Shown here one piece after another: positions 39,844 through 54,750 of a DNA stretch of 64,000 nt; position 1 is the first letter of the stretch; each line of letters starts with the position of its first letter. This DNA is from Taenia hydatigena. Its lineage: Eukaryota > Platyhelminthes > Cestoda > Cyclophyllidea > Taeniidae. The stretch is from the NCBI GenBank assembly GCA_036345935.2, contig JADWOT020000006.1, positions 10,886,519 to 10,950,518 on the forward strand. Reading direction: 5' to 3'. The notes below the pieces were generated by a model. The model saw only the letters and a program-made list of their open reading frames with translations. It was not told the DNA's origin and did no database searches. A program made the position numbers and the translations under genes.

Positions 39844-40447
39844 TATCGGATCCAATTAAATGAACCCATCATCATGCACATAGCAGCAAAGAGCTTAAAT
39901 GTATGTAGACAAACAGCTCTTGAGGTTTTGCGAAACGCAGACAATGCATTAGGATATCCCTTTAAAGTCCTTTCACTGTCGTAATCTTTACGAAATAGGG
40001 ATGAAGAAAACCAGATAGTAATTAGGAATGCAAATTAAAAGGTATTGATTTTTTAAAGAGAGAACAACAGTTTTCGTTCTTTCGCCAAATTTTGCAGCAA
40101 CAATTTATTTTTTACACCCTATAGGAATGGCTGTGACAAGTTAAGATCAATATTTTTTACATTTGGTAATGATTAGCAAGAATTTCTACAAGATTAGTAT
40201 ACGTAGCATGATTTTAGATTTGAAAATTGGATAATTTTACTGAGGATGAAAGTTCAGGAGATGTGCCAGTTCGTACATGAATGGAAGCATTCCCTTGTTT
40301 CTGACAAACGTTTCCAGCAATAACAAGTCATAACTTTGAGTGTTTAGAGATGTTTTCACCCTCACTTCTGTAATTTTTTTGGCTATAGATCTAAAAACCT
40401 TTGTCTCTTTTATTTACCGTCGCGCGTTTTATGAAGCTGGCGTCTCG
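39844..40447. promoter_or_regulatory. Shared upstream region of ZC3H3-like gene and EMC6
   Basis: The 604 bp between two diverging start codons must hold both 5' UTRs and promoters, unless there are untranslated first exons farther away. No TATA box or clear initiator could be assigned. Confidence 0.45.
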
Positions 40448-40859
40448 ATGGTCAGCGGTGGAGGTGAGGGTAGGGGCGTGGTTTTGTTCTTGTCTTATGC
40501 CAAATTGCCACTCAGATACTATTGTTTATGTGCAAATAATAGGAGATTCAGACCTACCTCTAGCTTACAGCGCGGCAGCAACTCAACACAACGCCATCGT
40601 TGTTGGGTACTGTCGAACTGCATTGGCGGCAGTAGCTGGAGTTGCAGCTGGCATCCTCGGACTCACGGGAATAGTCGGATTCTTATTCTACTTGATGTCG
40701 AGCCTGGTACTTTCCCTCCTTCTTCTAAGCAAGACTGGTCTGGAGTGGCAAAAGTACTTCCTTAGCGGATACACCCTCTTTGCTGGCCTTATATTCAGTG
40801 AAACTACGACCTACATACTCTGCTGGACCTTTATTTACGGAATGGTTCATGTTTACTAA
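40448..40859 (+). CDS. EMC6: ER membrane protein complex subunit 6
   Basis: Two exons, 40448-40463 and 40543-40859, are joined by a 79-nt intron in phase 1. The product is 110 aa, the same length as human EMC6 as I recall it. Recognition rests on GYCRTALAAV, AGILGLTGIVGFLFY and the C-terminal CWTFIYGMVHVY, which is almost invariant in the family. Three hydrophobic segments follow the short cytosolic N-terminus. EMC6 is a core membrane subunit of the EMC insertase, which places tail-anchored and multipass proteins in the ER membrane. I chose this start because the alternative, reading straight through the intron from 40431, adds a non-conserved Cys-rich leader. The spliced start puts the same number of residues before the conserved Asn-Ala as in the human protein. 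Confidence 0.92.
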
Positions 40860-41726
40860 TCATATTTATTTGGTTGAAGCAGTTCTCCTGCATCAGACAC
40901 AGGCAAATGTTCACCAGAGCTTAAGTAACCTAACTGTTGGAACACTTTCTCCGAACACCGAAAGACGTGCACGCAGATCACTGGGGAGAGCTTGAACCAA
41001 CGACCGGAAAGCACATTGGTAATCAAATCAGTGTACCCGACCGCACACGGCCCCAAACACGGGGGCCAAGCCGGGACCTCTTGATGTTGTAAACCTCGAC
41101 TGGCACAAAACGCTCTCCAGCGGTGCCCAGGCCCGCTTAGCCCCACTACATGTTGCGAAACTCGAGCAAGCGGTGCATTAGTCACTCGTAACTCCGTATT
41201 TGTGACCCACGATTTCTGCTGCATTGACGTGGTAACCCGTAAACGCGATAATTTGGGACCAAAAAGCCTGCTTTTAAAGGTCTCAGTCGCAGTAAGATTA
41301 GGGAAAAGTCGTTTATTTACATTAAAACTACTTTATGATGTGGAGCAACCCGGGTCGTGCTTCTCAGTCGAGGATAAAGGACTCGACGGTGACGGTTTAC
41401 TCGCAGAGAGAGGTTCAGCGCCATGTTGACTTCGATGATTCGGTTGTGGGTACTTCATCTGCAAATCAGCTTGGCTCCTCCAGACGCTACTTGTGATATG
41501 CGAAGTAAATGGCTTCGAGGGTTCCTACGATCAGAGCAAGAAGGGTCTCACGTTATTAAGACGACTCTTTACTAAAAAGTCGATTTTTTTCGGAAACGAC
41601 CACATTGAGACAACCCAACAGCGCCAGTTTGCATAAACAGCCATATAGAATAAACTAGGTGTGAAGGCTGGATCGTTAGTAATCTAGCGAATCGAAGAAA
41701 CTGGGGTCGCACAATCACAAGCTCAT
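40860..41726. other. Convergent 3' flanks of EMC6 and the KEN-motif gene
   Basis: No coding sequence recognised. It contains a minus-strand AATAAA at 41312-41317, about 410 nt after the KEN-motif gene stop, and a plus-strand AATAAA at 41649-41654, about 790 nt after the EMC6 stop. If both are used, the two 3' UTRs overlap. Confidence 0.4.
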
Positions 41727-44260
41727 CTATAACGAGTAGGAGTCCGTGGAGGTGCCCACCTCGGCTAGCCGGATGCGCTTCGGATCAGTCATTAGAGAGG
41801 TGTTTAGAGGTTTCTTGACAGTTTGTTTCGTGCCAAGACTGAAACGAGCCTGCTCAAGGTTCGACTGCGTTAAATTTAGCGTCTTGGATGTCTAAAAGGG
41901 AGGAAGTACGGAGCAAAGGTCGCTGTTACCCGCCAAAGAAAAAACGGCTCATTAATGGCAACACAAAGGGCTGTGCTTACCGTGTTATCAGGAACATTTT
42001 CTTTGTTGTAACTGAGCATCTTCATAGGGAGAAGAGGTCTAGGCGAGGGAGCAAAGGTCACATAGGGGGCAGCATCGACGTGAGAATGTTGACAACTCGG
42101 ATGACTTGGAGCATTTCGTTCTAAAACACAACAATTTTATCAACAAAATGGGTTGTAACCTTACCTCCGAACCTGGGAGCACCCTGGACTGACTCGGCTG
42201 GGATAGCATCAATAGAAGGCATTGACCTCATTGTATCTTGATTGGATGACCTACTTTCATAACGTCTGTATTGTTCCGCAACCTGTTTCGCAAAGTTAGC
42301 TGCTGTGTTTGGTTCAAAAAGAGCATCGAAGGTTGCTCTATATCGATCAATTTGTATACTTTTCTCACTCCCCTCTTCACGAAGCTAAACCCAACGAAAT
42401 AATAGCATGAGCAATGAGGGATGGAGGGTCAACGTGCGCAAGAGAACAGGCGTCTTCAAATAACTAATGGCAGCTTGAGAGAAATGGATGGGAGCCAGTA
42501 AGAGATCGATAAAATGCTAAGGTGAAGTAGGATCAGGTAGCGTCAAGAGTAGAGCCACTAGCAATTGACACAATAAAAGGCCGATAAGCTGACTTTCTGA
42601 ATGAGGAGGTTTTTGCATTCCAACTCTCCACGAAGTCGCGCTCTATCTGCTTTTAAATCCTTCAGTTCAACACCCAAATCATTGATAAATGATGTAGTCG
42701 CCTCCAACGTCCCAGCTTTTTCCTTGAGTTCCATCTCCTAAAATGAAATTAAACTTATTTCAAAGCCACGAAACCTGTGCTCATGCATTTGGTAAGGTAA
42801 ATCAATAACCCATAAACCAAAGCCACCGATAATATTATAGTAGGATACAACAGTAAGCATTTGTAGGACAACCAAATACCTTAAGCCGAAGAATTTGATA
42901 GGGGTTCGCTTCTCCATAAGATCCATCAAGGGGTTGCTCCATCCTTTTCCACGATCGAAGCCACGGAAAAGCCTAATCACAAACAACAGTTCATCAGAGT
43001 GAACGATAAAGAACACCGCGTTTCCGAAGACATACTGTTAATAACCCCTTCACTTGACGCTTAAGAGACTGTGCGATCTGAAGACCACTGAGGCCCGATT
43101 CGGAGCAATCAAGTTCCATTGCAATATCCCGAACGATAGCTGCAAAATAAAGCAAATAGCAGCACTTGTACAGCAACAATTACAGAGCCGTCTTACCACC
43201 TACACATAACTTGAGAGGAGGAGTCCTCCAAGCATGCATAACGCCTGTTTTCCGACTCCAATTGTGTCCTAATGTGAGTGATAGTCTTGCGAGAAACTTC
43301 GTGAGATTCTAAAAATGTTTGAAAACGCCTCAAGAATAGCGCACGGAAACGATAACAGAATTGGCAAATGCTAATAAAAGAGGAAAACCTGTCATTTGGA
43401 TTAAAAGTACCAGCACATCCAAAAAGGAAATACAGCTTTAAGAGCATCATATTAATGTCAGTGATCGAAATAGATGAAAGTCGTTTATAACAAAAGACCA
43501 AACAAGTTAAGCGGCTACAGGATCTCACGCAGAAGAATGTACGCGAGGGAGGACTTAAAATGCATGAAAAGTTCAAAGGAGTGCATTTCCAAGAAAATAA
43601 ATCACCTCGTGTCCGATCTAGATCATACCGCGCCTTGCGAAGCTCAGTTTCGAGAGTTTTCCTTTCGTCCTCAGCCTGCTCACATATTTTCTCCACAATC
43701 TCAAAAACATCTGTTCGATTGAGATCGGAACACCTCGACCTCCCCGGAGTTCTGAAAGGCTGCGCCAACTTTTCATTCAACACGATGCACTTCGCCGAGT
43801 CATTCTGTTCACAAATAATATTTTCTTGATAAACCCCATCGTAATTATCGCAAAGCTTCATCAAATTCCCTGTACTTAGTAATTCAAGTAGCTTCTTTAA
43901 GGCAGTAACCAATCCCCAACATCCCGAAGTAACCTCCGCTGCATCACAAACAATAACTTCAGCAACATTACACACCGACTGCAGAATTGAATATTGTACA
44001 AGACTTTCGGCCTTCCAAAGGTCAATTGCCTGGCACTGTGTAGAATCATTAGCTCCCATATCTGGCAACTCGACTTCCTCTATTAATGATGTGACTGCAG
44101 TCGTGCTTGTTAATGCAGGGAATGGGTTAAGGTCAGTGAAGGAATCGAAATCACAGCTATCAGAACCATCGGTGAGAGACAGGGTAAGGAGTTTTTGAAG
44201 CTCCAGAGCAATTTGACGGATGTCGCTAAGCAAACGCCTTGAGAAACCAATTGATTCCAT
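41727..44260 (-). CDS. Coiled-coil protein with KEN box, family unknown (complete)
   Basis: Eight exons fit in phase: 43606-44260, 43204-43308, 43036-43139, 42880-42972, 42594-42737, 42165-42384, 41981-42120 and 41727-41891. They encode 541 aa from ATG to TAG. Residues 1-200 are mostly helical, with acidic and Ser-rich parts. Charged heptad-rich helices follow at about 190-260 (EKICEQAEDERKTLETELRK, TQLESENRRYACLE) and 320-400 (ELKDLKADRARLRGELECK). The tail from about residue 400 is Ser/Pro-rich and disordered. It contains NKENVPD near residue 480, a good match to an APC/C KEN degron, and a basic KRIR near the end. This pattern is common in spindle, kinetochore and centrosome proteins turned over at mitotic exit, but I recognise no specific family. 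No signal peptide or membrane segment. It is head-to-head with YME1L and tail-to-tail with EMC6. Confidence 0.75.
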
Positions 44261-45188
44261 GGTTCAGAAATGAAGGTGAGTTAAGAAACCTAGCAAAAGC
44301 GAAAGGTTCATGATTCGGTAACACAAAAAAGTGGACTTAAGGCGCTTATGGCTCCATCGAAAATAAAAATGATAGTAGGTGGCGGACTACAATTTCATCA
44401 AAAGCCGATTCTAATTATTCAGAAGCTAGAGAGAAGTCTAATCCCACCTTTAAAGAAAACAACAGCGCCCAAAGCATCTAAACTCACCCTCGCAGATTGC
44501 AGAATGCAAAACCCAACAGCGGCGTCAAAATCACTAACCCTCCGAAAGCAAACATCGGCAAAGTTGACTTATTAAAACACAGGCAATTTTTTTGAGTAAA
44601 AGTGAAATGCATCTTCAGCATAAAAGTCCCCAAATGTGACTGCTCCATGTAATTACACAAAATGAAATAAAAGTTGTTAAAAGTACTTGTAACCAAAATT
44701 TGTTTGCATAAATTAATACAAAACTGTTTCATTATATAAAAACACGACTAAGCTTTTCGCAATAGCAATTAACGTAGTGGAATCAATATCATACTGCACA
44801 GCATGTCCCAAATTTAGTTCTCCTGCAAAATGTAATTATTTTTATTGTATAACTTTAAGCCACTTTTGCGAAATGTAGTTTTATGCTACAAACTTAAAAT
44901 AGCGACTAATTCTTTGTGCATTGAAATCTATTTTAGCCTTTGAACGCAGATGAAGGTCGTATGCACCTGCGAAGTAGCTGTGGATTTGTTGAAGTACGAA
45001 GACCATACTTTAGCTAAGCGGATTAGAGCTTTTCACTGCCATTGTTGGAGGCCGACTTTGTAAATGTGTAGTCTGGAAGTAAACGTCGTCCCACACGTTT
45101 ATTACTCTTTGTAGCTAGTATTGCTTCTTAAACGCACACATTATTTTTAAATTCACTTATTTTTCGTACTGTTTTGCTTTTGACAGAC
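44261..45188. promoter_or_regulatory. Divergent upstream region of the KEN-motif gene and YME1L
   Basis: These 928 bp lie between two diverging ATG codons. An open plus-strand frame at 44348-44575 has no family features and is not called. No promoter motif could be assigned. Confidence 0.4.
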
Positions 45189-48455
<3,267 letters not shown>

Positions 48456-48873
48456 AGATACTGAAAAAATCGTGCCATAACGAAACTAGCTCGATCTTTA
48501 TGGCGTTCTCGATCCCCTCTTTAATGGGTCACAAGCGCACTCCTCGGAATTCGTCGGTGAACGACTTCTCACGGCTAGCCAGGAAATGCACTGGAAGACG
48601 GTACGGCCGGCCTTGAGAATTCTCCCTAGGTAGTGAGTTGAGATTTATCTTCGCTTCACTTGGGGCTAGCCACCAAACTGCAAGGCGAAAGGGTAGCCCT
48701 TGCACTCAAGGCATTAAGTGTGTGAGTAACTCAGTTGTTTTACAAGCTATCAGGTACGCTCATTCACAGGGCCGCGGCTTCATTCATTTGTGGCAGGTAG
48801 ATAATTAGCCTCGATGAAGTGATGGGAACGTAGGTTCAAAAAATCTATCAAAACACAAAAGATGTTAAGACCA

Positions 48874-48879
48874 TTTATT
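48874..48879 (-). terminator. NAGK poly(A) signal AATAAA
   Basis: The hexamer lies 80 nt beyond the NAGK stop codon on the minus strand. The plus-strand YME1L hexamer is only about 10 bp away, in opposite orientation. Confidence 0.6.
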
Positions 48880-48889
48880 TCCTTTGCTT

Positions 48890-48895
48890 AATAAA
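48890..48895 (+). terminator. YME1L poly(A) signal AATAAA
   Basis: The hexamer lies about 435 nt after the YME1L stop codon. It implies a 3' UTR that runs almost to the NAGK coding end. Confidence 0.5.
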
Positions 48896-48958
48896 GCTGT
48901 TGTTTTAAACTGCCTATTTATGGAAAAATTGTGCAGATTAGAAGCGACTAGTAAAAAA

Positions 48959-51910
48959 TCAGGAGTGAAAATGTACCAAAAGTTTTTCGGTCTGGTTCCT
49001 GGGAATACTGAGATGTAATTTGACATGGGCTGCAAGCAGCGCTGCTCCAACAGCCACCGAGGACGTTAGCAACATAAGGCGGAGAGAAGTGACGATTTTT
49101 TTTGTCTTTATGTCTGGCATGGCACGGTCCCGAAATCCTGAAGTGTGAAGGAGGTATAAAAGCCTGTGGGAGCTTAATTTCGTTGCTAATGCTATATCTT
49201 GGAGAAGTCGCAGTCGACAACAAGAGATAAAATTCAGTGTAATCAACTAGATTACTAAAAGTTGCCATGAACCATTGATGTGGTCAGCTGAAATTGGGAG
49301 CCACCACTAAGAAGCACACGGAGAGCAGCATATGGAAAAGTGCACTGTTAAATTTGATTTCTTTTCCCATCGTCAAATAGCCTGCAGCACAATCTTGGTG
49401 TTAAACACCAATAGTATTATCATTGCTATAACTCTAAAATGCAGACCTCTCAGAATACGCCTTCATTCGGCCAAAGGAAAATGATCTAAACACAAGTTAT
49501 TTATAACCTACAATAAATAGGAAATGAATTAAGGTTTTAAACCCGATGAATGCACGGAGTATCGAAAACCCACCACTTTCAAGGAGATCCCAACTATGAA
49601 ATACGCCCCCTCTGCATATAACGCTGACACCCTCAGCTTTCATTCTCCATTGCTAAAAAAGACAAATTCCATGGAAATAACCGTGAGTGATGAATGTAGT
49701 TAAATTTCTGGAATTAAGTATCAGAATAACCGATCCCTAATTTCGAAGAGCTCATGATTTACAATGGCATATTTAAGAAATTAAAGGTGCAAAACATTCG
49801 CCACTACAGTTACAACAGCCATTGGCGTCATCTATTTTTATAAAAATAGTATTGCGCAAAACATACGGGATCTGCCTTTTGAAGAACGGCCATAACATGT
49901 GCAGCCAAAAAGAAGCCAGCCTTGTAAAATATATGTTGACATAGGGCGTCTCCAGAGCGAGCTACTATAGTACATAAAAGTGATACACCTTGACTCACCC
50001 CAAAGATACCCCATAGAAGTCAAAGACTTACGCTCAGCCAGTTTTTTGCACAGTCCGGAGTAGTGACTCTTTTCAAAGTGATAATGCGGCTCAAGAAGGT
50101 CTACATTATTTTGCAAACCAAAGTAGTCAAAGATTGCCCTTTTGACCGAAGAAGTATCGTACGGTGTAGGAACAAGACCTTCATCATCATCCAAGTAGGT
50201 TTTAATTGCACGGTGAACAATCCAGAAAGCTGACAAGCAGATGAAACAGTTGCGTCGATGCTTTATGGCCAATCATTAAACAAGAGAATCAAATTATTTC
50301 AAGACAATAGTTACGCTAAAGAATTCCGGCACAAGTGTGAAATGATAATGGAAGTTTTTAAAAGGGTATTTAATGGCAATTAAGCACTGGGCGACCCCGT
50401 AGGTTATAATCTTTGGAGTTAGATTTCGTCACCAATCGTAAAAAAGCATAATCATGGAGATTAATATTATCAACTGTTTAGAATAAGAAGTAAATCACAG
50501 TGACACGATTAAGCCGGCTTCCCGAAACACAAAGAGGGAACGAGATAGAAAATAAAGAGCTCACCAGAGCCCTCGTCGCCAAGCATGTGCCCGTAGCCTC
50601 CAACACCATAAGACGAAAGATCCTCACAAATAAGCTTGCAATTTGAACCTGTTCCTGCTATGAGTACAATTCCGCCTAGCGAAGAGAAGAAAAACAACAA
50701 TATTTTTGCTATCGAATGTAGACAATGACATGAGGGCAATAGAAGCGAAAATCCACTCGATAGAGGATGGCATGTCAATTTCATTTCAGGGTTAGGAGAA
50801 TAACGAAACAAAAGTCCAGCAGGTCAGAGGCGAACTTTACGGTGCATTAAAGATGAATGCCTACAATATCATATGAGCTCAAATAACACCTACTTATAAT
50901 ACAATGCAGAATGCCTCAAAAATGGACTTCTAAAGAACTTTATCAGGCCAGAATATTAAAATTCGCTTGAAGTCGAAGAAAGCAATACTGACACTACATG
51001 AATTTTGTCATCAAGGAACATGCAAAACAATTTAGAAAACATGAGATAAGGAAGGCCAACTTCCAAACACTGATTCATGGAAAAAGGAGGCTGGCAACAG
51101 GACGGAGCCTAATAGGGAATATATTACAATATGAAGGTGTTTCCCGGTCAAAACTTACACAAAACGATACATATCTAATTTGTAATCATGAAACCGTATT
51201 CAGTACGCATTTTAAACCACTACGGCGTCGCAGTCAACCAGTGCCAAGCCGCAAATCAAATAGCACCACAATTAAGATCTATTCGTTTAAACATCACCTT
51301 TTTCAGTGACGGAAAACAAAGTTCCCTGGCAATCATTACAGACATAAATATGCTCGGTAAGATTGGGCCTTGTTCTTCGAATTTCATTTTCAATATCACG
51401 CGAATTTTCTTCCGAATCAACGCCACTCAGAGCTAGACCCTATGGGAACATTTTAGGTGATATTTACTACTTCACTTATAAGCAATGAATACCAGAATTA
51501 GGTCATTCCAGTATACATCATATAAAACACTAACATAACACTTTCTCAATTTCTTGAAAATCACATCACTTTTTCTAATTATGTGTCGACCAAAACAACA
51601 CAGATAAATATCTAACAAGATCATTTAGATTAGAAAATTATACGGTGACTCCATCCGCAGATGTGATGAACCTACAACTGAAAGAAATTTTGTACTGAGA
51701 GGCAGCTTAGCTTTAATCAATGCCAATTCGATGAGACCGAGTGCACGCTCCACGGCTGTTTCAACTCCTAAAGTCTACATAACGTAAAGTAGTTAGCAGA
51801 ATATATAAAATGAACGCACTCTCATACCCATTGGTTCACGTGTGGTCCAACAACTTTCGAGCATTCCTTCCCATCCACAGAAAGGATGACAACTTCGGTC
51901 GATGTCGAAC
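48959..51910 (-). CDS. NAGK: N-acetyl-D-glucosamine kinase (first exon not found)
   Basis: Eight exons join in phase: 51828-51910, 51696-51774, 51298-51432, 50565-50675, 50032-50229, 49867-49964, 49556-49652 and 48959-49137 (stop TGA). They give about 326 aa against about 344 in human. Only the N-terminal glycine motif exon is missing. Diagnostic parts are [15 protein letters not shown] (after the missing GG motif), [26 protein letters not shown], the [12 protein letters not shown] segment, GLCKKLAE, and the C-terminal [12 protein letters not shown]. The family belongs to the sugar kinase/Hsp70/actin fold and phosphorylates GlcNAc from lysosomal or dietary breakdown, feeding UDP-GlcNAc synthesis. 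It is a cytosolic enzyme. The gene is tail-to-tail with YME1L, stop codons about 500 bp apart. Catalytic and sugar-binding motifs look intact, so I expect it to be functional. Confidence 0.9.
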
Positions 51911-52627
51911 CTCTAACAAGATGAAGCATTGGAAGTAAACACGATAGAACAAAGGTATAAGTAGTGACTGTCAAGACTACTCCATTGCTCGCTATCAGAG
52001 ATCATAGGCAGAAAGCATTAAAATAGCGAATGACTGCGAAAACGAGTTACACAACAAACCAGTAAAATTAAAGAAGTGAAAGTAATACAAAAACTCAGGT
52101 CACAAAGTATCTGAAAGAAGTAACCATTGATTCCTATCCAATTTTATCCGGACGATTATACCACGATTTAGCAGTAATAAAGATTCCTAATGTCCAGATA
52201 TTTGACTAACCCCTCCACACCACAAACGTAACAACACATTCAGGACTCAAAGTAGATACACCTCCTAAAGGTTACTTAAACAATAACGAAAAATAGATAA
52301 GGAGAACACCAAAACCGCAACTAATTTATGCGGCAACTTAGTTGAATTTGAGTGATCATAAATTTGGAATAGTTTTTAAATGTCGATGCTAAATTGCAGG
52401 ATAGATACACGCAGAGTGATAGAGTTTTGTATAATGCTGATGCAAAACTTCACGCATGTATCTTTATTGGGCCTAAGTTTTCAGATTTTTTATTGACAGC
52501 CTGAGAATTGTGCTAGTTTTAAAAGCACAGAATATCTGCACAGCGCAACGTGTCTGCAAGCCAAATTATGACTTTTATCTATTACGGCCCGTACTTCTCT
52601 TGACTGTGATGATTTAATTAGGCAGTC
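51911..52627. other. No exon identified upstream of NAGK
   Basis: The NAGK start exon, expected to encode a short leader with a glycine-rich phosphate-binding motif, should lie here or slightly beyond. I did not find a convincing ATG with a donor in the right phase. Plus-strand sequence is A-rich, as in other minus-strand introns of the window. Confidence 0.4.
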
Positions 52628-52700
52628 TCTCAAAGCTTTCCTCACGACAAATGAAGGCAGCAGACTAGACTAGAATGCGCAATACTTTAGTTGAACTTTT
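52628..52700 (+). mobile_element. LTR-like repeat, degenerate copy 3
   Basis: The core CACGACAAATGAAGGCAG, followed by a diverged TAGACTAGAAT and ACTTTAGT, lines up block by block with copy 1 (34372). Both ends are decayed. Confidence 0.35.
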
Positions 52701-52739
52701 AGCCCCTGGTTTTGGTAAAGGAGCTACTTCGGTGCTCCT

Positions 52740-52816
52740 CATTTGTATTTTTGTCGGTGTTTTGAGCTCTGGACCATGCCAGTGGCTTCAATCCATTTTG
52801 CGCGTTGAATATATAT

Positions 52817-52856
<40 letters not shown>

Positions 52857-52910
52857 TCTACTCGGAAAATGAGTCCTCCTTCCATCTTCAAAGAAGTCTT
52901 GAGGAGCTGA
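52740..52910 (-). mobile_element. LTR-like repeat, copy 4, with AT expansion
   Basis: Read on the minus strand it has TTTGAAGATGGAAGGAGG, GAGTAGAATACATA, an AT run, TATTCAA and then CACTGGCATGGTCCAGAG. These align in order with copies 1 and 2 (TTTGAAGACAAAAGAAGG, GGTAGAATACATACATTCAA, GGCTGCTGGCACGGCC). The AT microsatellite sits exactly where intact copies have ATACATACAT. Confidence 0.45.
52809..52854. repeat. (AT)n microsatellite
   Basis: An imperfect AT tract with a pure stretch of about 16 AT units at 52821-52852. It produces meaningless Tyr-Ile frames on both strands. Confidence 0.95.
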
Positions 52911-54750
52911 ATTAATGTCACTTTTTTTCAAGTCTCTTTTCAAGGATATAATGAATCAAACAAAGCAACCTTGCTTCCCATTGTGTAATGGGTGCGATCA
53001 TGGCTAGCAAAGGGTTCACTCGATGGCATTCAGTTAGGTGCGATTCCAATGACGATCAATTGGCTAATGACAATTGTAGACTCGAACTGCCATGCGAGAA
53101 TAAAGTACTCAGAATGCTGTGGGATGAGGACCAAAATATCCTTGCCAATAATCAGGAGCCACTGGCTTCTTGGAGATTATTTAGCTTTCATCCTCCAAAT
53201 TATTGCTAGCTGCGCCGTTGGAGACAGCGGCAATGCAGCAAGAAATGCGGCAGAAAAGGCCACCCAATGGGTAGCAAGGCCACTGTTTGGAGGTCCCTGT
53301 GTTAAGGTGAGGTTCATTTTGGTGAGCACTGATGCGGTGCCGGCTGGTTTGGTCAAAGCCTAGAACTGTGGCAATTTGTGCTTCAAATGAGACGCCCATA
53401 TTCATGCGCTACAAGGTTCACTAGCTGTGGAATTTTATGCCCCAAGTGACACCAAAACCAGTGGGAACGAACACGAGAGCAACAGTTTGGCAAATCTTTT
53501 ACGTCGGCAGCTTTCATCGAAAAATCCACGTGAGTAAAACGGAATTTGATATCGTGAAGGGAATTCTCGTCGTTCTTTTTAGAAGTAGCAAGCAAATGAG
53601 TGACACCGTGGAGACGCCAAAGTGTTTTATGCCCCCCGGATAGCTCACCATTGGCCATTCACGTAATGCTATTATACAGAAGCATATTAAGAAAGGAAAT
53701 TGGCCAAAAAGAGCCTCAGTGCAGCTGAAAATGAAGCAAAACAAAGAGAGTATAACTAATTGCAGCTCCAATTTGTGGCATTTACCCCTTTCACATCGAA
53801 CCGTGATGCAGACATAAGTGCTTTCCGAGGCCCGGGTAGTACGGAAGTGTTCGTTGAAATGACAACTTCATTTCGGTGGCCACTTAAGCGCAATGAAACA
53901 CTCTGGTTGAATTAAGTATTGAGGCAACGGTCTCCATAATACAAATACCTCAATAGCGGAACCTGATAGGTGGTGTTTTGCTACCACTACACACTTTGTT
54001 TACCCTTTAAAATGACTTTTCACTTTTTGTTCAGTCGGCACCTTGTCCGTGCGACAGGCATGTGGCCGCAACGACGAGGGTACCAATTTGAGCAACTGTT
54101 AACGCAGCGGGACATTTTTGACAGCAAGCGAGATTTATCCTACATTGGTGAGTCGGGAGAACGTGGCGGTTTCTCTATTGCATCGGTGGCTGTTCCCACC
54201 GCTACAACAGGATGTGGTATTTGTGGGCGCTACAATGCAGACAATACCAGCAACACTGTGTGCGGTGTTAAGGAGAGGTAGTGTGTATTAAATGGGTGTG
54301 TCTGATGAGATCGAGAAAACCTTTGCGAGGTAATATTCACAGTCGAGGCTTTGATTCATACAATACCATGATGGTTAGTGAACGTATCAGAGGTGTGGTG
54401 AGGAGACTGCTGTGAAACTGTAGGTCGGTCAGGGAATTTTTGTGTCCAAACAAACTATCCTCCATATCAGAGCCACCTTCCTTTTGTAAAGTAAACAGCA
54501 TCAAGCCGTACTACCTGATACGAATCGAAAACTGCACCTTCGGTGAATCTTAACGTTTTTTTTTTAATATCTAGTGAGAGTAGGAAATCAGTGTACACTG
54601 AATCGTGTCAAGAATGAATTCTTGGTAGAGTGGAACCACGGTTGCTTGAGCGCATGTCTCAGATGAAACGGGACCCTCATGTTAGTTGCAGAAGAAGAAC
54701 CATTTTTAGATGAAAAGTCACAACACCGAGAAACCACATGCATGCTGATG
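52911..54750. other. No gene recognised; open frames of unclear origin
   Basis: Moderate GC and several open frames of 70-120 codons on both strands (for example 52992-53363 plus, 53383-53658 minus). None shows a domain I recognise or clear exon borders. It may hold decayed mobile sequence or the 3' UTR of the potassium channel gene. Confidence 0.35.

Noticed and set aside
40401..40542. Longer N-terminus for EMC6 by reading through from 40431
   Set aside because: It adds a Cys/Trp-rich leader absent from the family. Splicing 40463 to 40543 gives exactly 110 aa, aligned with human EMC6 at the N-terminus.
43193..43605. Continuation of the KEN-motif gene frame past 43606
   Set aside because: A donor at 43605 and an acceptor at 43309 remove a Cys/Phe-rich, low-quality stretch, and the frame continues in phase into a typical coiled coil.
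52675..52921. Open frames with Tyr-Ile runs on both strands
   Set aside because: They are produced by the AT microsatellite and adjoining degenerate repeat copies; there is no protein-like composition.
53190..53660. Possible transposase or retroelement remnant
   Set aside because: Open frames on both strands, but no catalytic motif or domain is visible and no terminal repeats were found.
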